Shown: positions 46,452 to 55,186 of the stretch, piece by piece
How positions within the stretch are numbered: the first letter of the stretch is position 1
How the letters are laid out: each line of letters starts with the position of its first letter
The notes under the pieces: model-generated
Told to the model about the DNA's origin: nothing
The model's database searches: none
What the model saw: the letters and a program-made list of their open reading frames with translations, nothing else
Made by a program: the position numbers and the translations under genes
NCBI RefSeq assembly: GCF_011382965.1
Contig: NZ_CP049934.1
Location: 2,356,001-2,420,000, forward strand
Origin: Leucobacter insecticola
GTDB taxonomy: Bacteria > Actinomycetota > Actinomycetes > Actinomycetales > Microbacteriaceae
Length of the DNA stretch: 64,000 nt
Reading direction: 5' to 3'

Positions 46452-46496
46452 CCTCCAAGCGTACCCCGGGACACGAAGCGAGAGTACGCTGGACGC
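46452..46496. promoter_or_regulatory. Compact divergent promoter region with a TACGCT -10 box on each strand
   Basis: On the minus strand TACGCT (46458-46463 in plus coordinates) is 6 nt from the lipoprotein GTG. On the plus strand TACGCT (46485-46490) is 6 nt from the GNAT ATG at 46497. The whole intergenic region is 45 nt, too short for two conventional promoters with leaders, which favours leaderless starts at least for the GNAT gene. Confidence 0.5.
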
Positions 46497-46823
46497 ATGG
46501 CAAACTACAGCGATGAGGCCGAGGCATCTGCAGCCGGACTACGTATCGTGCACGAGCCGAACCAACACCGCTTTGCCGTGTACCAGTCCGAACCACAGGG
46601 AGATCGGCTCGTCGGTGAGGCGCACTACAGCCTGATCGAAGACAGCATCATCGATTTCGACCACACGGTCGTGCTGCCAGAGCTCAGGGGTTCCGGGATC
46701 GCGACGCTGCTCGCCCAGCGCGCGCTCGACCCCGAGGTGATCGGTTCCCGGCGCGTGCACGCCTCCTGCTGGTTCATTACCGGGTACCTGAAGCGGCACC
46801 CGGAGGCGCTGCCGAGCGCCTAG
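46497..46823 (+). CDS. Small GNAT-family N-acetyltransferase (YidJ/Gtn-type)
   Basis: The 108-aa protein has the compact GNAT_2 layout: VGEAHYSLIEDSIIDFDHTVVLPELRGSGIATLLAQRALD, where ELRGSGIAT is the acetyl-CoA binding loop, and CWFITGYLKRHPE near the end. These small domains transfer acetyl groups to amines or N-termini; the acceptor is unknown. No RBS is seen before the ATG, which fits the leaderless promoter described for 46485-46490. Confidence 0.85.
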   Translation: MANYSDEAEASAAGLRIVHEPNQHRFAVYQSEPQGDRLVGEAHYSLIEDSIIDFDHTVVLPELRGSGIATLLAQRALDPEVIGSRRVHASCWFITGYLKRHPEALPSA

Positions 46824-46827
46824 GGCC

Positions 46828-46869
46828 GTCAGCGAAGGCGCGTCGGCGAAGGCGCGTCAGCCAAGGCGC
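46828..46869 (+). repeat. Three 14-bp tandem repeats, GTCRGCSAAGGCGC
   Basis: Units at 46828-46841, 46842-46855 and 46856-46869 differ from each other at one or two positions. The third copy covers the last codons and stop of the convergent hydrolase gene. Such GC-rich repeats may vary in copy number. Confidence 0.7.
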
Positions 46870-47807
46870 AGGCGCGTTCGAAGCCACCCCTCAGCCTCGT
46901 CAAGATACGCCCGCGCTACCGTCGTGCGCGCGGCAAACGACTCAAACGCGTGGGGCGCGCCCGGCGCGATGGTGAGCGTCGTGTCGACGCCCGCCGCGGT
47001 CAGCGCCTCGGTATACCGACGATCCTCGTCGAAGAACAGCTCGATGTCCCCCGCGCCGATCCAGGCCGGCGGCAGCCCCTTCAACTCCCGGCGCCTGGCA
47101 GCCACCGCGTAGGGCAGCGAATCAGGATCCCGCTCCCCCAGGTAGGCCCCCCACGCCACACGGTTGGAGCGGTTGTCCCAGATGAAGTGCCGCATCCCAT
47201 CGAGCTCGCGATTATGTGCGGTGCGGTCGTCCAGCATCGGACAGAACAGCCACTGCGCAACGGGCTGTGCACCACCCTCGTCGTGTATCCGCTGCACGAG
47301 CGTCGCTGCGAGGCCGCCGCCGGCACTCTGTCCCGCGATAGCGAGCCGCGCGGGATCGACGCACAGCTCGGCCGTGTGGCTCAGGATCCACGTCCACACC
47401 GCGTGCACGTCGTCGAGCGCTGCCGGAAACGGGTTCGCCGGTGCGTGGCGGTACTCGGCAGAAAACACCACCACTCCGAGATCGCGCGCGAGCGCAATGC
47501 AGCGCCGGTGATCTTGCGCCGCATTGCCAATGAGGAAACCTCCGCCGTGGATCCACAGCACCGCCGCACGCGGATCCGCGCCCCATTCCGGGAGGTACAC
47601 ATGCACGGCGGCCCCGGAACTCAGCTGCGCGAAACGGTATCCCATGCCACGCGGCACATGGGGAGACCGCGAACTCCGGGTGGCGAGCTGCATCACGCGG
47701 AGCAGCAACGGCGATCCCACAGGCGGGTTGGGCACCCACCTGAACATGCTGCGCAGTTCAGGGTGCAGAGACTCAGCCCGAAGCCTAGCGGTCCGTCTGG
47801 GAGGCAT
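46857..47807 (-). CDS. Alpha/beta hydrolase, hormone-sensitive-lipase (HSL) type esterase
   Basis: The 316-aa enzyme has HGGGFLIG (oxyanion hole), VVFSAEYRHAPANPFPAALDDV, nucleophile GQSAGG, acid in GDIELFFDED and base His in APHAFESF, in the order typical of family IV carboxylesterases. The ATG at 47807 overlaps the stop of the upstream gene (TAATG), and GGAAAG stands before it, so this start is chosen over 47834. Substrate probably a short-chain ester; not defined by context. Confidence 0.9.
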   Translation of the reverse strand: MPPRRTARLRAESLHPELRSMFRWVPNPPVGSPLLLRVMQLATRSSRSPHVPRGMGYRFAQLSSGAAVHVYLPEWGADPRAAVLWIHGGGFLIGNAAQDHRRCIALARDLGVVVFSAEYRHAPANPFPAALDDVHAVWTWILSHTAELCVDPARLAIAGQSAGGGLAATLVQRIHDEGGAQPVAQWLFCPMLDDRTAHNRELDGMRHFIWDNRSNRVAWGAYLGERDPDSLPYAVAARRRELKGLPPAWIGAGDIELFFDEDRRYTEALTAAGVDTTLTIAPGAPHAFESFAARTTVARAYLDEAEGWLRTRLRLG

Positions 47808-48466
47808 TAGGCGTCTTTCCGGCGAGCCTTCCACTTACGCGCGAGCTTTCCCTCTTGAGCCGGCTCCTGGTGCTGCTGCATGAGCGAAGTGAGATCCTTC
47901 TCGATGAGTTGCTGAATGCGGCTTTCACGCGCGTTCTGATACTCCTCGTTGTCCCCACCGCTGTAGTAAGGGTGGGTAGCGCGTTCTTTGAGGGAGTCGC
48001 CGATCTCATCCCAAGCAAGCGCCATCGCGCGCTTCGCTGTGGCTTCAAGGTATTCGGGATCCGCTGCACGCAGATGCAGTTGTTCTGCAACACCCTCGTA
48101 GACCTCTTGCCGGTGGCGCAGCGTGCGGTTGTCATCGTTGCCATAGTCAGATTCGCTCCAGGAGCTTCGCCCGGTGTCGCGAATCTCGCCCCGCATCCGC
48201 GCGATGTGACGCGCATCACGTTCACGCTCGATCGCTAAACTTTCGGTCGCGCTGCGCACCATCTCAATGATCTGCGCCTCGTTGTAGTCCCCGTGCTTCT
48301 GTAGCGCATTGATGATGATTGAGTTCTTGACGGTCATTCGCACCGCAACATCAGCGACCAGCAGGCCCTGCTCTACGATTTCCTCGACGGGCGCGAGCAC
48401 ACGCCGCGGAAGTCGACGTGGCGGCCTAGACCGTCGTCGATTCTGCTTCTTCAACCAGCCGAACAC
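47807..48466 (-). CDS. Hypothetical charged protein of unknown function
   Basis: From GTG 48466, preceded by GGGAGGAGC, the protein is 219 aa. It starts VFGWLKKQNRRRSRPPRRLPRR and is rich in Arg/Lys and Glu. The central part is helical (EEIVEQGLLVADVAVRMTVKNSIIINALQKHGDYNEAQIIEMVRSATESLAIERERD) and ends in a strongly basic tail. It lacks membrane segments and known motifs. It is co-directional with and overlaps the esterase gene. I do not recognise the family. Confidence 0.7.
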   Translation of the reverse strand: MFGWLKKQNRRRSRPPRRLPRRVLAPVEEIVEQGLLVADVAVRMTVKNSIIINALQKHGDYNEAQIIEMVRSATESLAIERERDARHIARMRGEIRDTGRSSWSESDYGNDDNRTLRHRQEVYEGVAEQLHLRAADPEYLEATAKRAMALAWDEIGDSLKERATHPYYSGGDNEEYQNARESRIQQLIEKDLTSLMQQHQEPAQEGKLARKWKARRKDA

Positions 48467-48557
48467 TGTGCTCCTCCCAAGTGGGCTCTGGCCCACAACG
48501 ATTATCTCGTATCGGGGTACAAAACCCCGCATGGAAGGCGCACGAAGTGTCGCCAGC

Positions 48558-49180
48558 CTATTGCGGTGTGTTGCGGCGCCGCCGATCCCGCAGCCAGGAG
48601 ACCACGTTCGCCAGCGCATAGGCGAACAGCGCCGTCACTGCGAGAGCCGTCACCCACTCCTTGCCGCTGCCCGCAGCGAACAGCCCCAAGAAACCGAGGT
48701 ATGGGATCACATACCAGACCTGTCCCTTGATCTGCGCTTCCTGCACGGCGCCCGCGTCGGAGGCCGCATTTGCGTCACCTCGTGTGATGAAGCGGCGTTC
48801 GCCCGAGGAGGTCAGCTCAATCGCCTGGATGCGGTGGGTGACAACCTCGGGTTTGCCAGATTCAAGCTGGAACGTGATGATGTTGCCGACTTCAAGCTCG
48901 GCTATCGGGGTCTGACGCACGACGATATAGCTGCCGGGAGGGAGCCCGGGCTCCATCGAGCGGGTCAGGATCGTGTACCCGGATGCCCCGGTAAGAGCCG
49001 GCACAATTACCGCAGCGAGGGCGAGGAGCATGACGAGCCCAAAGACCCCCGCCGAAACTCCAAGCACGCTCATGCGACGCAGCACCAGACTCGTACGCTG
49101 TGAGGCGCGTTTGCGACGCAGCGGGATAGGTGCCGGGGGCCAGGTACTTCAGCAGCGTCGGGCTTGCCGAGCACTTTCAC
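48558..49180 (-). CDS. sipW: SipW-type (archaeal/ER-type) signal peptidase I (frame break near 5' end)
   Basis: The catalytic Ser is in ILTRSMEPGLPPGSYIVV, and the His that replaces Lys in ER-type enzymes is in VTHRIQ, followed by FITRGDANAASDAG. A helix lies at each end. As read the frame begins at about 49085. A GTG at 49180 that overlaps the stop of the lectin gene (GTGA) gives VKVLGKPDAAEVPGP and joins APIPLRRKRASQ... if one base is added at the G run 49135-49139. This suggests the true start is there. SipW enzymes process TasA/camelysin-like secreted proteins, and three candidate substrates lie upstream. Confidence 0.88.
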
Positions 49181-50271
49181 TCTTCCGCCCTCGTGATTCT
49201 CACCGCGGTATAGATCTGAGTGGGCAGACCTTGACAGTTTTCAAGAACCATTTTGTTGGCGGCACCAGTTGTGATGCAGCGTTGAGTTCGCTGATGCACA
49301 AACTGGTAGTTGCCCTGCTCGGTCTGCTGCACGCGCCACAGCTGCGAGGCATCACCTGGTTTTACGGTTTCGATCCGAGCCACCGCACCTTTTTCACTGT
49401 AACCGGTGAGCGCGAGAGTGGGCGCACTGCGGGGGAAGATCATATAGTCGATGCCGTTCGGCTGCACCCTCAAAAAGAACTGCTGATTGAAGAGATTTGA
49501 CTGTTGCGCCCGAGTCTTGCAGATGTAATGAAACAGTTCAGTGCCGGGTGCTGTAGCGCCACGCGCGACATCGAAGCACCTCGGATTTGTCGAGTTTGAT
49601 CGAAAATTGTAATACGCGCCGCCCGTCGGGACACCAGCCGGGAAGAATGCTCTGGAACGGATCGTGCCGAGCGAAACGATCTCCTCGCGCACGAAAGAGT
49701 GGTGATGCACCTTGACACGCATCGTTGCACTGAACTCCATTGCCCCCGAGGGCGTTGTCAGCTTCGCGCTGTCGAGCGCCGTCGTGCGGACACACAGTTT
49801 AATCAGGGACCGTGAACCAAACTCAAGGTTGTTCAGGCTATATCCGTAAGACCAGAGAACTTTCGGTGCTCCCACTCCCAGGGCCTTTGGAACGCACTGC
49901 ACCGGGTCACTCACGCGCCAGACTTCGAGCGTCATCGCTTTGGGCGGCACTCCCTGAGGATTCGATGCCGAAAGCTGCACGGACACCTTCGGGCGCGAGG
50001 CGGAGCTGGTGTCTGAGCGGTCATGGATTTCAACGAGTGTGGTGTGCACTCGTTGAGACTGCGTGAGTTCTCCGCCAACGGCTTCCGCACCAATCGTCTC
50101 AACTGAAATCGAAGCGGCCGTGACAGCTCCCGAGGCGTTGATCTCCCGTTGCCACGTCCCGGCGGCAGGAACCGCCGTGCTCACCAGGCCTGCGATCACG
50201 GCAAAACCGAGCGTGCGCCGGAGAAAGATCCACCGCCAGCGCGACTGTTTCTGTTTGTCTGCGAATTTCAT
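49177..50271 (-). CDS. Secreted protein with C-terminal ricin-type lectin domain, probable SipW substrate
   Basis: The 364-aa protein starts at ATG 50271 (GGAGGA 5 nt upstream; the longer frame to 50349 is not used). A basic start and the helix FLRRTLGFAVIAGLVSTAVPAAGTW are followed by a segment like the SipW-dependent exported proteins. A middle beta-rich region of unknown type follows. From about residue 225 comes a beta-trefoil lectin-like domain (CFDVARGATAPGTELFHYICK, QQFFLR, SQLWRVQQTEQGNYQFVHQRTQRCITTG). It may bind sugars at the cell surface. Stop overlaps the sipW start. Confidence 0.75.
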   Translation of the reverse strand: MKFADKQKQSRWRWIFLRRTLGFAVIAGLVSTAVPAAGTWQREINASGAVTAASISVETIGAEAVGGELTQSQRVHTTLVEIHDRSDTSSASRPKVSVQLSASNPQGVPPKAMTLEVWRVSDPVQCVPKALGVGAPKVLWSYGYSLNNLEFGSRSLIKLCVRTTALDSAKLTTPSGAMEFSATMRVKVHHHSFVREEIVSLGTIRSRAFFPAGVPTGGAYYNFRSNSTNPRCFDVARGATAPGTELFHYICKTRAQQSNLFNQQFFLRVQPNGIDYMIFPRSAPTLALTGYSEKGAVARIETVKPGDASQLWRVQQTEQGNYQFVHQRTQRCITTGAANKMVLENCQGLPTQIYTAVRITRAEE

Positions 50272-50329
50272 GTTTGTCCTCCACAAAACGCTTGTCGCGC
50301 GCGCGTGCGCCGAATGGGCTGTTCGTCGA

Positions 50330-50962
50330 TCACGGCTGCGACGGCACACTTCTGCCTGTCACGAACACCACAAGCTCGGGTGCCACGGTCTTCCCCTGAT
50401 ACGTGTTTGACGCATCTGTGTTGATCGACACGGTGACCCCAAAGGTGCGGGATGCTTGCGGGGCCAGTGGCTCCGCAAGCTCCGTGGGTTCCTCTGTCCC
50501 GGCGAATGCCGGCCCGCTGGGGGCGTCACACGGGCCTTCGCTCAGCAGAATCGTCATCGGGGCCCCGGTAAGATCGTTAGTCCGGGCTTGCAGGCTCAGC
50601 GGAATGTCACCGCTGTTCGTCACCGTTATGGCAGAACACGCCGCATCACCCGGCAGCATTTTCGTCCAGGTTTCTTCCGGAAACAGGACCGTGGTGGCCG
50701 GCACCCCCGGCTCCGTTCCCAGCGCGATCTCGAGCCCTGGAGTCCCTGCGACCACCTGCAGGTCGGCAACCTCTGCCTGAGCGTTCCAGAGTGCGTCACT
50801 GACCCCGGTGCCCGCGAGAGCAAGCGCGATCCCGGCGACCGCTGAAAGCGTGGTCACGAAGAGTGACGTGGAGAAATTTCGACACCGCGGCTCGGGCCGC
50901 GTGTGACGGCGGGGACCGCGACCGCGATGACGGCGCGGCGCGGCGTGTTGTGCTGCGCCCAT
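50330..50962 (-). CDS. SipW-dependent-type exported protein (TasA/camelysin-like signal)
   Basis: From ATG 50962 (AAAGGAA 8 nt upstream) the protein is 210 aa. A long Arg/His-rich start precedes the helix FVTTLSAVAGIALALAGTGVSDALWNAQA, which carries the ALWN-type motif after the helix seen in SipW substrates. The mature part is beta-rich (ITVTNSGDIPLSLQART) with Cys in DAACS and GPCDA. It is likely a surface or matrix protein. It is co-directional with the lectin and sipW genes, with a 58-nt gap to the lectin gene. Confidence 0.72.
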   Translation of the reverse strand: MGAAQHAAPRRHRGRGPRRHTRPEPRCRNFSTSLFVTTLSAVAGIALALAGTGVSDALWNAQAEVADLQVVAGTPGLEIALGTEPGVPATTVLFPEETWTKMLPGDAACSAITVTNSGDIPLSLQARTNDLTGAPMTILLSEGPCDAPSGPAFAGTEEPTELAEPLAPQASRTFGVTVSINTDASNTYQGKTVAPELVVFVTGRSVPSQP

Positions 50963-51052
50963 GACGTGAATTCCTTTCACTCGCCACTCTCCACGAAAAC
51001 TCCTGCACATTCCGGGGACTTGCCCTCGCCGCGGCAAGGGTCGCAGGGCGCT

Positions 51053-51586
51053 TTAGGCGCGCACCTGCTTCAGCTGGAACGCGAGATCCTGCAGTGATAC
51101 CTGCTCACCCTGCGCAAGATCGTTCGAAACATCCAGGGGCAGCTCGACGGTCACCACAGCCTGAGCGGTAATCGTGCCGTTTCCGTTTGCGCTCGGCTTC
51201 ACTTTGAAGATATTGGTGTCAGCGCCGGTCTCCGTGAGGCTACCGCCAGTAATGTCCGTGAGTGCAAGATTCACCGACAGGGCATTCTTCAGATCGGCGC
51301 CGCCGGTGAGCGACGCGAGATCAATCGAAAAGTGTGAATCCATGTTGTCGCCCACCGCGACAATCTTCACGGTTGCGGTGTAGGTCTTTTTGTCCCCGGG
51401 CACCCACTTTGTCAATGGCTCACTATCCCAGGCCCCGGTCGCTTCAAGCGTCAGCTCACCGGAGGCAATATTTTGCGCCGCACCCACATTCGCCGAAGCG
51501 TTCCAGAGCGCGAGCGATCCCGCACCTCCGAGAAGAAGGGTGACGCCGAGTCCAGTCGCGACTGCGGCTTTCATCATTTTGTTCAT
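51053..51586 (-). CDS. Alternate-type signal peptide protein, TasA/camelysin-like, probable SipW substrate
   Basis: From ATG 51586 this is a 177-aa protein. The signal MKAAVATGLGVTLLLGGAGSLALWNASA fits the SipW-dependent pattern, with the conserved ALWN just after the hydrophobic core. The mature part is a single beta-rich domain (VPGDKKTYTATVKIVAVGDNMDSHFSIDLASL). It is the first of four co-directional genes ending in sipW. In Bacillus such proteins form matrix fibres; that role here is inferred only. Confidence 0.78.
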   Translation of the reverse strand: MNKMMKAAVATGLGVTLLLGGAGSLALWNASANVGAAQNIASGELTLEATGAWDSEPLTKWVPGDKKTYTATVKIVAVGDNMDSHFSIDLASLTGGADLKNALSVNLALTDITGGSLTETGADTNIFKVKPSANGNGTITAQAVVTVELPLDVSNDLAQGEQVSLQDLAFQLKQVRA

Positions 51587-51601
51587 GTAGCAAGCTCTCA
51601 T

Positions 51602-52131
51602 TCAGGGTAGTTAGCGAACGATTTCACTGTTGAGTACCCCAAGAGATTCAGGCAGGCCTCCATTGCGCAACGCCATCACAAGATGAGCCTCAACGCAATA
51701 ACAGGAACGTCACGCATTCGCGCTCCCCACGCGGTACGTCGTGACCCAGAATCTGAACTGTCAGACACGCCAAACGCGCGTCTTCCCCTGACGAAGAAAA
51801 ATTACCACGCCCCGGCTGAGTAAACAAGCATCAGTCAGAGAATTCGGACCAACACGAGGACCAGTCAGGGTACCAAGTCGATGCGACTTTTGCCCGTTCA
51901 GCCTTCGAATGCCCGCATCCTGGCGCACACTGTAAATGTCAGAACGCAGGAGCTCGATGATTGCAAGCCAGAGAACTCCCGTCGTGAAGACCGCCAGCTT
52001 TGTAGGCTGAGCGAGAGTAGTGAGTCACCCCCCCTGACGGTACCCCAAGGCTGTCTCGATTCACTGCTCTCGCTCGGCCTACAAAGGTTTCTGGAGCCTT
52101 TCGCCCGTCGCCAAGTGGAGTTCGCCGCGAG
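51602..52131. other. 530-nt non-coding region between the secretion cluster and the DtxR-family gene
   Basis: No reading frame with credible protein features was found on either strand. It should contain the promoter for the SipW cluster on the minus strand near 51600-51700, but no box pair is convincing. It also holds the large hairpin at 51998-52086. The stretch 51700-51990 shows no other recognisable element. Confidence 0.5.
51998..52086 (+). repeat. 29-bp fully paired hairpin (26 Watson-Crick plus 3 G-U pairs) with 31-nt loop
   Basis: Arms 51998-52026 and 52058-52086 pair over all 29 positions if transcribed from the plus strand. The only deviations from a perfect inverted repeat are three G-U pairs; on the minus strand these would be three C-A mismatches. 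There is no plus-strand gene upstream. On the minus strand it lies 45 nt after the stop of the DtxR-family gene, so terminator use is possible. Confidence 0.7.
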
Positions 52132-52800
52132 CTACATCGTCGACACCCACACTGCCGCTGCCGCCGCTGGTCCGAGACTCACCGTCGCCTCCCCGATCCG
52201 CACCGCAACGGTTTCAGAATACGGTTCTCCCGCGAGAACACTCAGTTCGGCATCCACGATGATGCCGCGGCTCGCAAAATACTGCAGCATTTCGTTGTCC
52301 GAGTCCGAGATGCGCTCGACACGGGCGAGGCAGGGCGAGGCGACTTCCGAGAGCCGGATCGCATCGGGGCGATGCACCTTCCCTTCGGCGCTCGGGATCG
52401 GGTCGCCGTGCGGATCACGGGTCGGATACCCGAGCGCACGGTCAATTCGGTGGACGAGCTCATCCGAAACAGCGTGCTCCAGCCGATCGGCCTCCTCGTG
52501 CACCTCGTCCCACTCGTACTCCAGCTTGTTGACAAGAAATGTCTCTATCAGGCGATGGCGTCGGATCATCGACACCGCGTGATCTCGCCCGACCTCCGTC
52601 AAGGTCACACTGCCGTAGCGGACATGCTCAATCAGCTCTTGGTCGGAGAGCTTGCGCAACGCCTCAGAGACGGTGGAGAGGCGGACGCCAGCAGCCTCAG
52701 CAATCGCCGAGTTGGAAACGGGGACATCGGACCACTCCTGCAAGCCCCAAATGACTTTCAAATAGTTCTGCATGCTGGGCGACAGCTGGTCAACACTCAC
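52132..52800 (-). CDS. DtxR/MntR-family metal-dependent transcriptional regulator
   Basis: The 222-aa protein has the DtxR winged helix (LSPSMQNYLKVIWGLQEW, NSAIAEAAGVRLSTVSEALRKLSDQELIEHVRYGSVTLTEVG), the metal-binding and dimerisation region with HRLIETFL, WDEVHEEADRLEHAVSDELVHRID, and a C-terminal SH3-like FeoA domain. These regulators repress iron or manganese genes when loaded with metal. The second metal-site residue pattern is closer to MntR/IdeR relatives than to SirR, but the metal cannot be decided. GTG 52800 is chosen since TATTCT stands 6 nt before it (leaderless); a TTG at 52827 is the alternative. Confidence 0.87.
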   Translation of the reverse strand: MSVDQLSPSMQNYLKVIWGLQEWSDVPVSNSAIAEAAGVRLSTVSEALRKLSDQELIEHVRYGSVTLTEVGRDHAVSMIRRHRLIETFLVNKLEYEWDEVHEEADRLEHAVSDELVHRIDRALGYPTRDPHGDPIPSAEGKVHRPDAIRLSEVASPCLARVERISDSDNEMLQYFASRGIIVDAELSVLAGEPYSETVAVRIGEATVSLGPAAAAAVWVSTM

Positions 52801-52854
52801 GGGTACAGAATAGCGGCGATCCTGCAATTCATGCAGAACCCGCTCCAGGCAGCC

Positions 52855-54300
52855 TCAGCTGAGCATCTCCCGCAACCGTCCAAGGGCTGTTTCGAACTCC
52901 GCATCGTCGGAACCGCCCATGCCGATCACGAGGCCCGCGATCCTCGCCGCCGCGCCGCGCTGCTGCCAGTAACCGCCGAGGGCTTCCGCCCCCAACAGTT
53001 CGTCGTCCCCGCGTCGCACCACGGCGGCCTCACGCGCCCGCCTCGACGCCGCATCGCCGCCCGTAAACTCGATGACCGCGTGGAGTCCACCGTCCATCGG
53101 GCGCACCCGGACACCCGGGATCCCGGCGAGGCGATCCGAGACCACATCGCGGCGCGTCGCATACCGCCGCAGCATTTTTGCGGTGTGGCGCCTGAGCGCA
53201 CCGCTCGTCAGGTACTGCGCAAGCGCCTCCTGCACGATCGTCGACACCGGCCCGCCGAGCTCGTGCCGAATCGGCTCGAGCAACGATCTCAGCCCGGCGG
53301 GCGCGAGTAGATATCCGGCGGATAGTCCGGGGCGATTGTGCGCGAGAACGTGCCGAGCAGCACCACTACCCCGTTCATCGGGTCGTCAAGCGCCGCCAGC
53401 GTTGGCAGCGGGCTCCCGGTGTATCGCAGCTCAGAATCGAAATCGTCCTCGACCACCACCACACCGGTACGGCTCGCCCACGCGATCAGTTCACGCCGTC
53501 GCGGCAGCGGCAGCGATCCACCCAGCGGGTACTGGTGACTCGGCGTCACGATAATCACGTCAAGCATGCCCTCGGGTAGCCGCCGCGTATCAAGCCCCTC
53601 CGCATCGGCGGGAAGGGCGACGATGTCAGCGCCGTAGCGGGCGGCAACACCGCGCAGCGAGGGCAGCCCGGGTCCTCCACCCCGACAACGAGGCCGTGAC
53701 CGCGCGTTGTGCCGAGCGCGGTCAGAAGCAAGCCGAGGCCGTCGCGGGTACCCGCCGTCACGAGCACGTCTTCCGCGCCTCTCGCGGTGCCTCGCATGCG
53801 TCGCAGGTGATCGGCGATCTCTTCCCGCAGCCGATCGTCACCGAGCTCGGGGCCGCGAGGTGCGCGTGGGCTGCGGCGCTCCGCCAAGCAGACCGCCAAG
53901 CCGCACTGTCGACGGCGTCGGTGATCGGCCTGCCCGGCGCGAGTGGTCCCGGGGTGTTGCTGCCCGTTGAGACCTGCTGGGTCCGGCGCGCTGGGAGGTC
54001 GGAGACGGTCTTTGGCGGGCCCTGAAAGGCCAGCTGGGTCGCGGTGAGCTCGGGGTTGACGAGTGTACCGCGGCCGCGGCTCGCCGCCAGATACCCTTCG
54101 GCGATGAGCTGCTCATAGGCCGCGACCACCACACCCCGTGCCACTCCGAGGCGACTGGCGAATTCGCGGGTCGCCGGCACCTCTTCGCCAGGACGGAGCA
54201 CGGCCGCATCGATCGCCTCCCGCAGGGCGGCCGCAAGCTGCACCGGCAGTGGCACGTCCCTCGCGCGGTCAAGATGCACCGGGATCAGGGCTCTCTTCAT
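52855..54300 (-). CDS. MocR/PdxR-type GntR regulator with aminotransferase domain (three frame breaks)
   Basis: An N-terminal GntR winged helix (MKRALIPVHLDRARDVPLPVQLAAALREAIDAAVLRPGEEVPATREFASRLGVARGVVVAAYEQLIAEGYL) is followed by a fold-type I aminotransferase-like domain in pieces. These are ELGDDRLREEIADHLRRMRG..VLVTAGTRDGL, VIIVTPSHQYPLGGSLPLPRRRELI, VVVEDDFDSELRY, and GTFSRTIAPD with the Lys site region unusually read as SRT. Frames change at 53849-53852, 53667-53669 and near 53320. One added base at each restores a 482-codon protein, a normal length. Usually controls pyridoxal phosphate or GABA genes; none is adjacent. ATG overlaps the methyltransferase stop. Confidence 0.82.
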
Positions 54301-55153
54301 CGAAACACCACCTCATGCCCCTTCAGCCGCTGTTTCATGACCGCCAGCGCCTCCGGATTCTCGTCGATCAGCACGAAACGTCGCTGAAGCTCAGCTGCGG
54401 CAACCCCCGTCGTACCGCTGCCCGCGAACGCGTCGAGGACCCAGTCGCCCGGGCGGGAGGATGCCTGCACGATGCGGCGGAGGATCCCGAGCGGCTTCTG
54501 CGTCGGGTAGCCGCTGCGCTCCTTGCCCGTCGGTGACACGATGGTGTGCCACCAGGTGTCGGTGGGGAGCTTACCGAGCGCCGCCTTTTCAGGGGTCACG
54601 AGTCCGGGGGCCATGTAGGGTTCGCGGTTCACCGCCTCCGCGTCGAAAAAGTACGCTTCCGGATCCTTCGCGTACACAAGGATGTTGTCGTGTTTGGTGG
54701 GCCAGCGCCGCCGGGTCCGGGCGCCATAGTCGTAGGCCCAAATAATCTCATTCACGAAGCACTCGGGCCCAAAGAGCGCATCGAGCAGCACCTTCGCGTA
54801 GTGCACCTCGCGGTAGTCCAAGTGCAGATAGAGCGTGCCGTCTGGCGCGAGCAGCCGCCACGCCTCACACAGCCGCGGTTCGAGAAAATCCCAGTAGTCA
54901 TCGAATCTGTCATCGTAGCCCAGCGTCATTTCACGGGTCACGGCGTAGCCGCGCCCCGAAACCCCAGGCGTCCCCCTTCTGCGGGGTCCACCGGCACCCC
55001 GCGGACCCGCTCGGCCCGCTGCAATAATCCGGTGTTGAAGGGAGGGTCAAAATAGACGAGCGTGAAGGCGCCCTCGGGCAGGCGCTTCAACACCGGGAGG
55101 TTGTCACTCTGGATGACAAGGTCTGGCCCGACCGAATCCCACGTGTCATTCAC
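54297..55153 (-). CDS. Site-specific DNA methyltransferase (N4/N6, DPPF type), solitary (frame broken by one indel)
   Basis: Starting at GTG 55153 (TACGCT 6 nt upstream, probable leaderless start), the protein has the catalytic motif YFDPPFNTG near residue 40, the region YDDRFDDYWDFLEPRLCEAWRLLAPDGTLYLHLD, and the SAM motif VLDAFAGSGTTGVAAAEL near the C-terminus. The order catalytic-before-SAM motif marks the beta class. Between the first 70 residues and the rest the frame changes at CCCC 54954-54957; one added base restores GFRGRGYAVTREMTLG. The joined length is about 286 aa. No restriction endonuclease gene is adjacent, so it may be an orphan methylase. Its stop overlaps the MocR start (ATGA). 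Confidence 0.84.
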
Positions 55154-55186
55154 CCCTTCAGCGTACCGGGCCGGGGCCAGCATTCG

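Noticed and set aside
54297..55153. Complete restriction-modification system
   Set aside because: Only the methyltransferase is present; neighbours are a MocR regulator and an acyl-CoA hydrolase-like gene.
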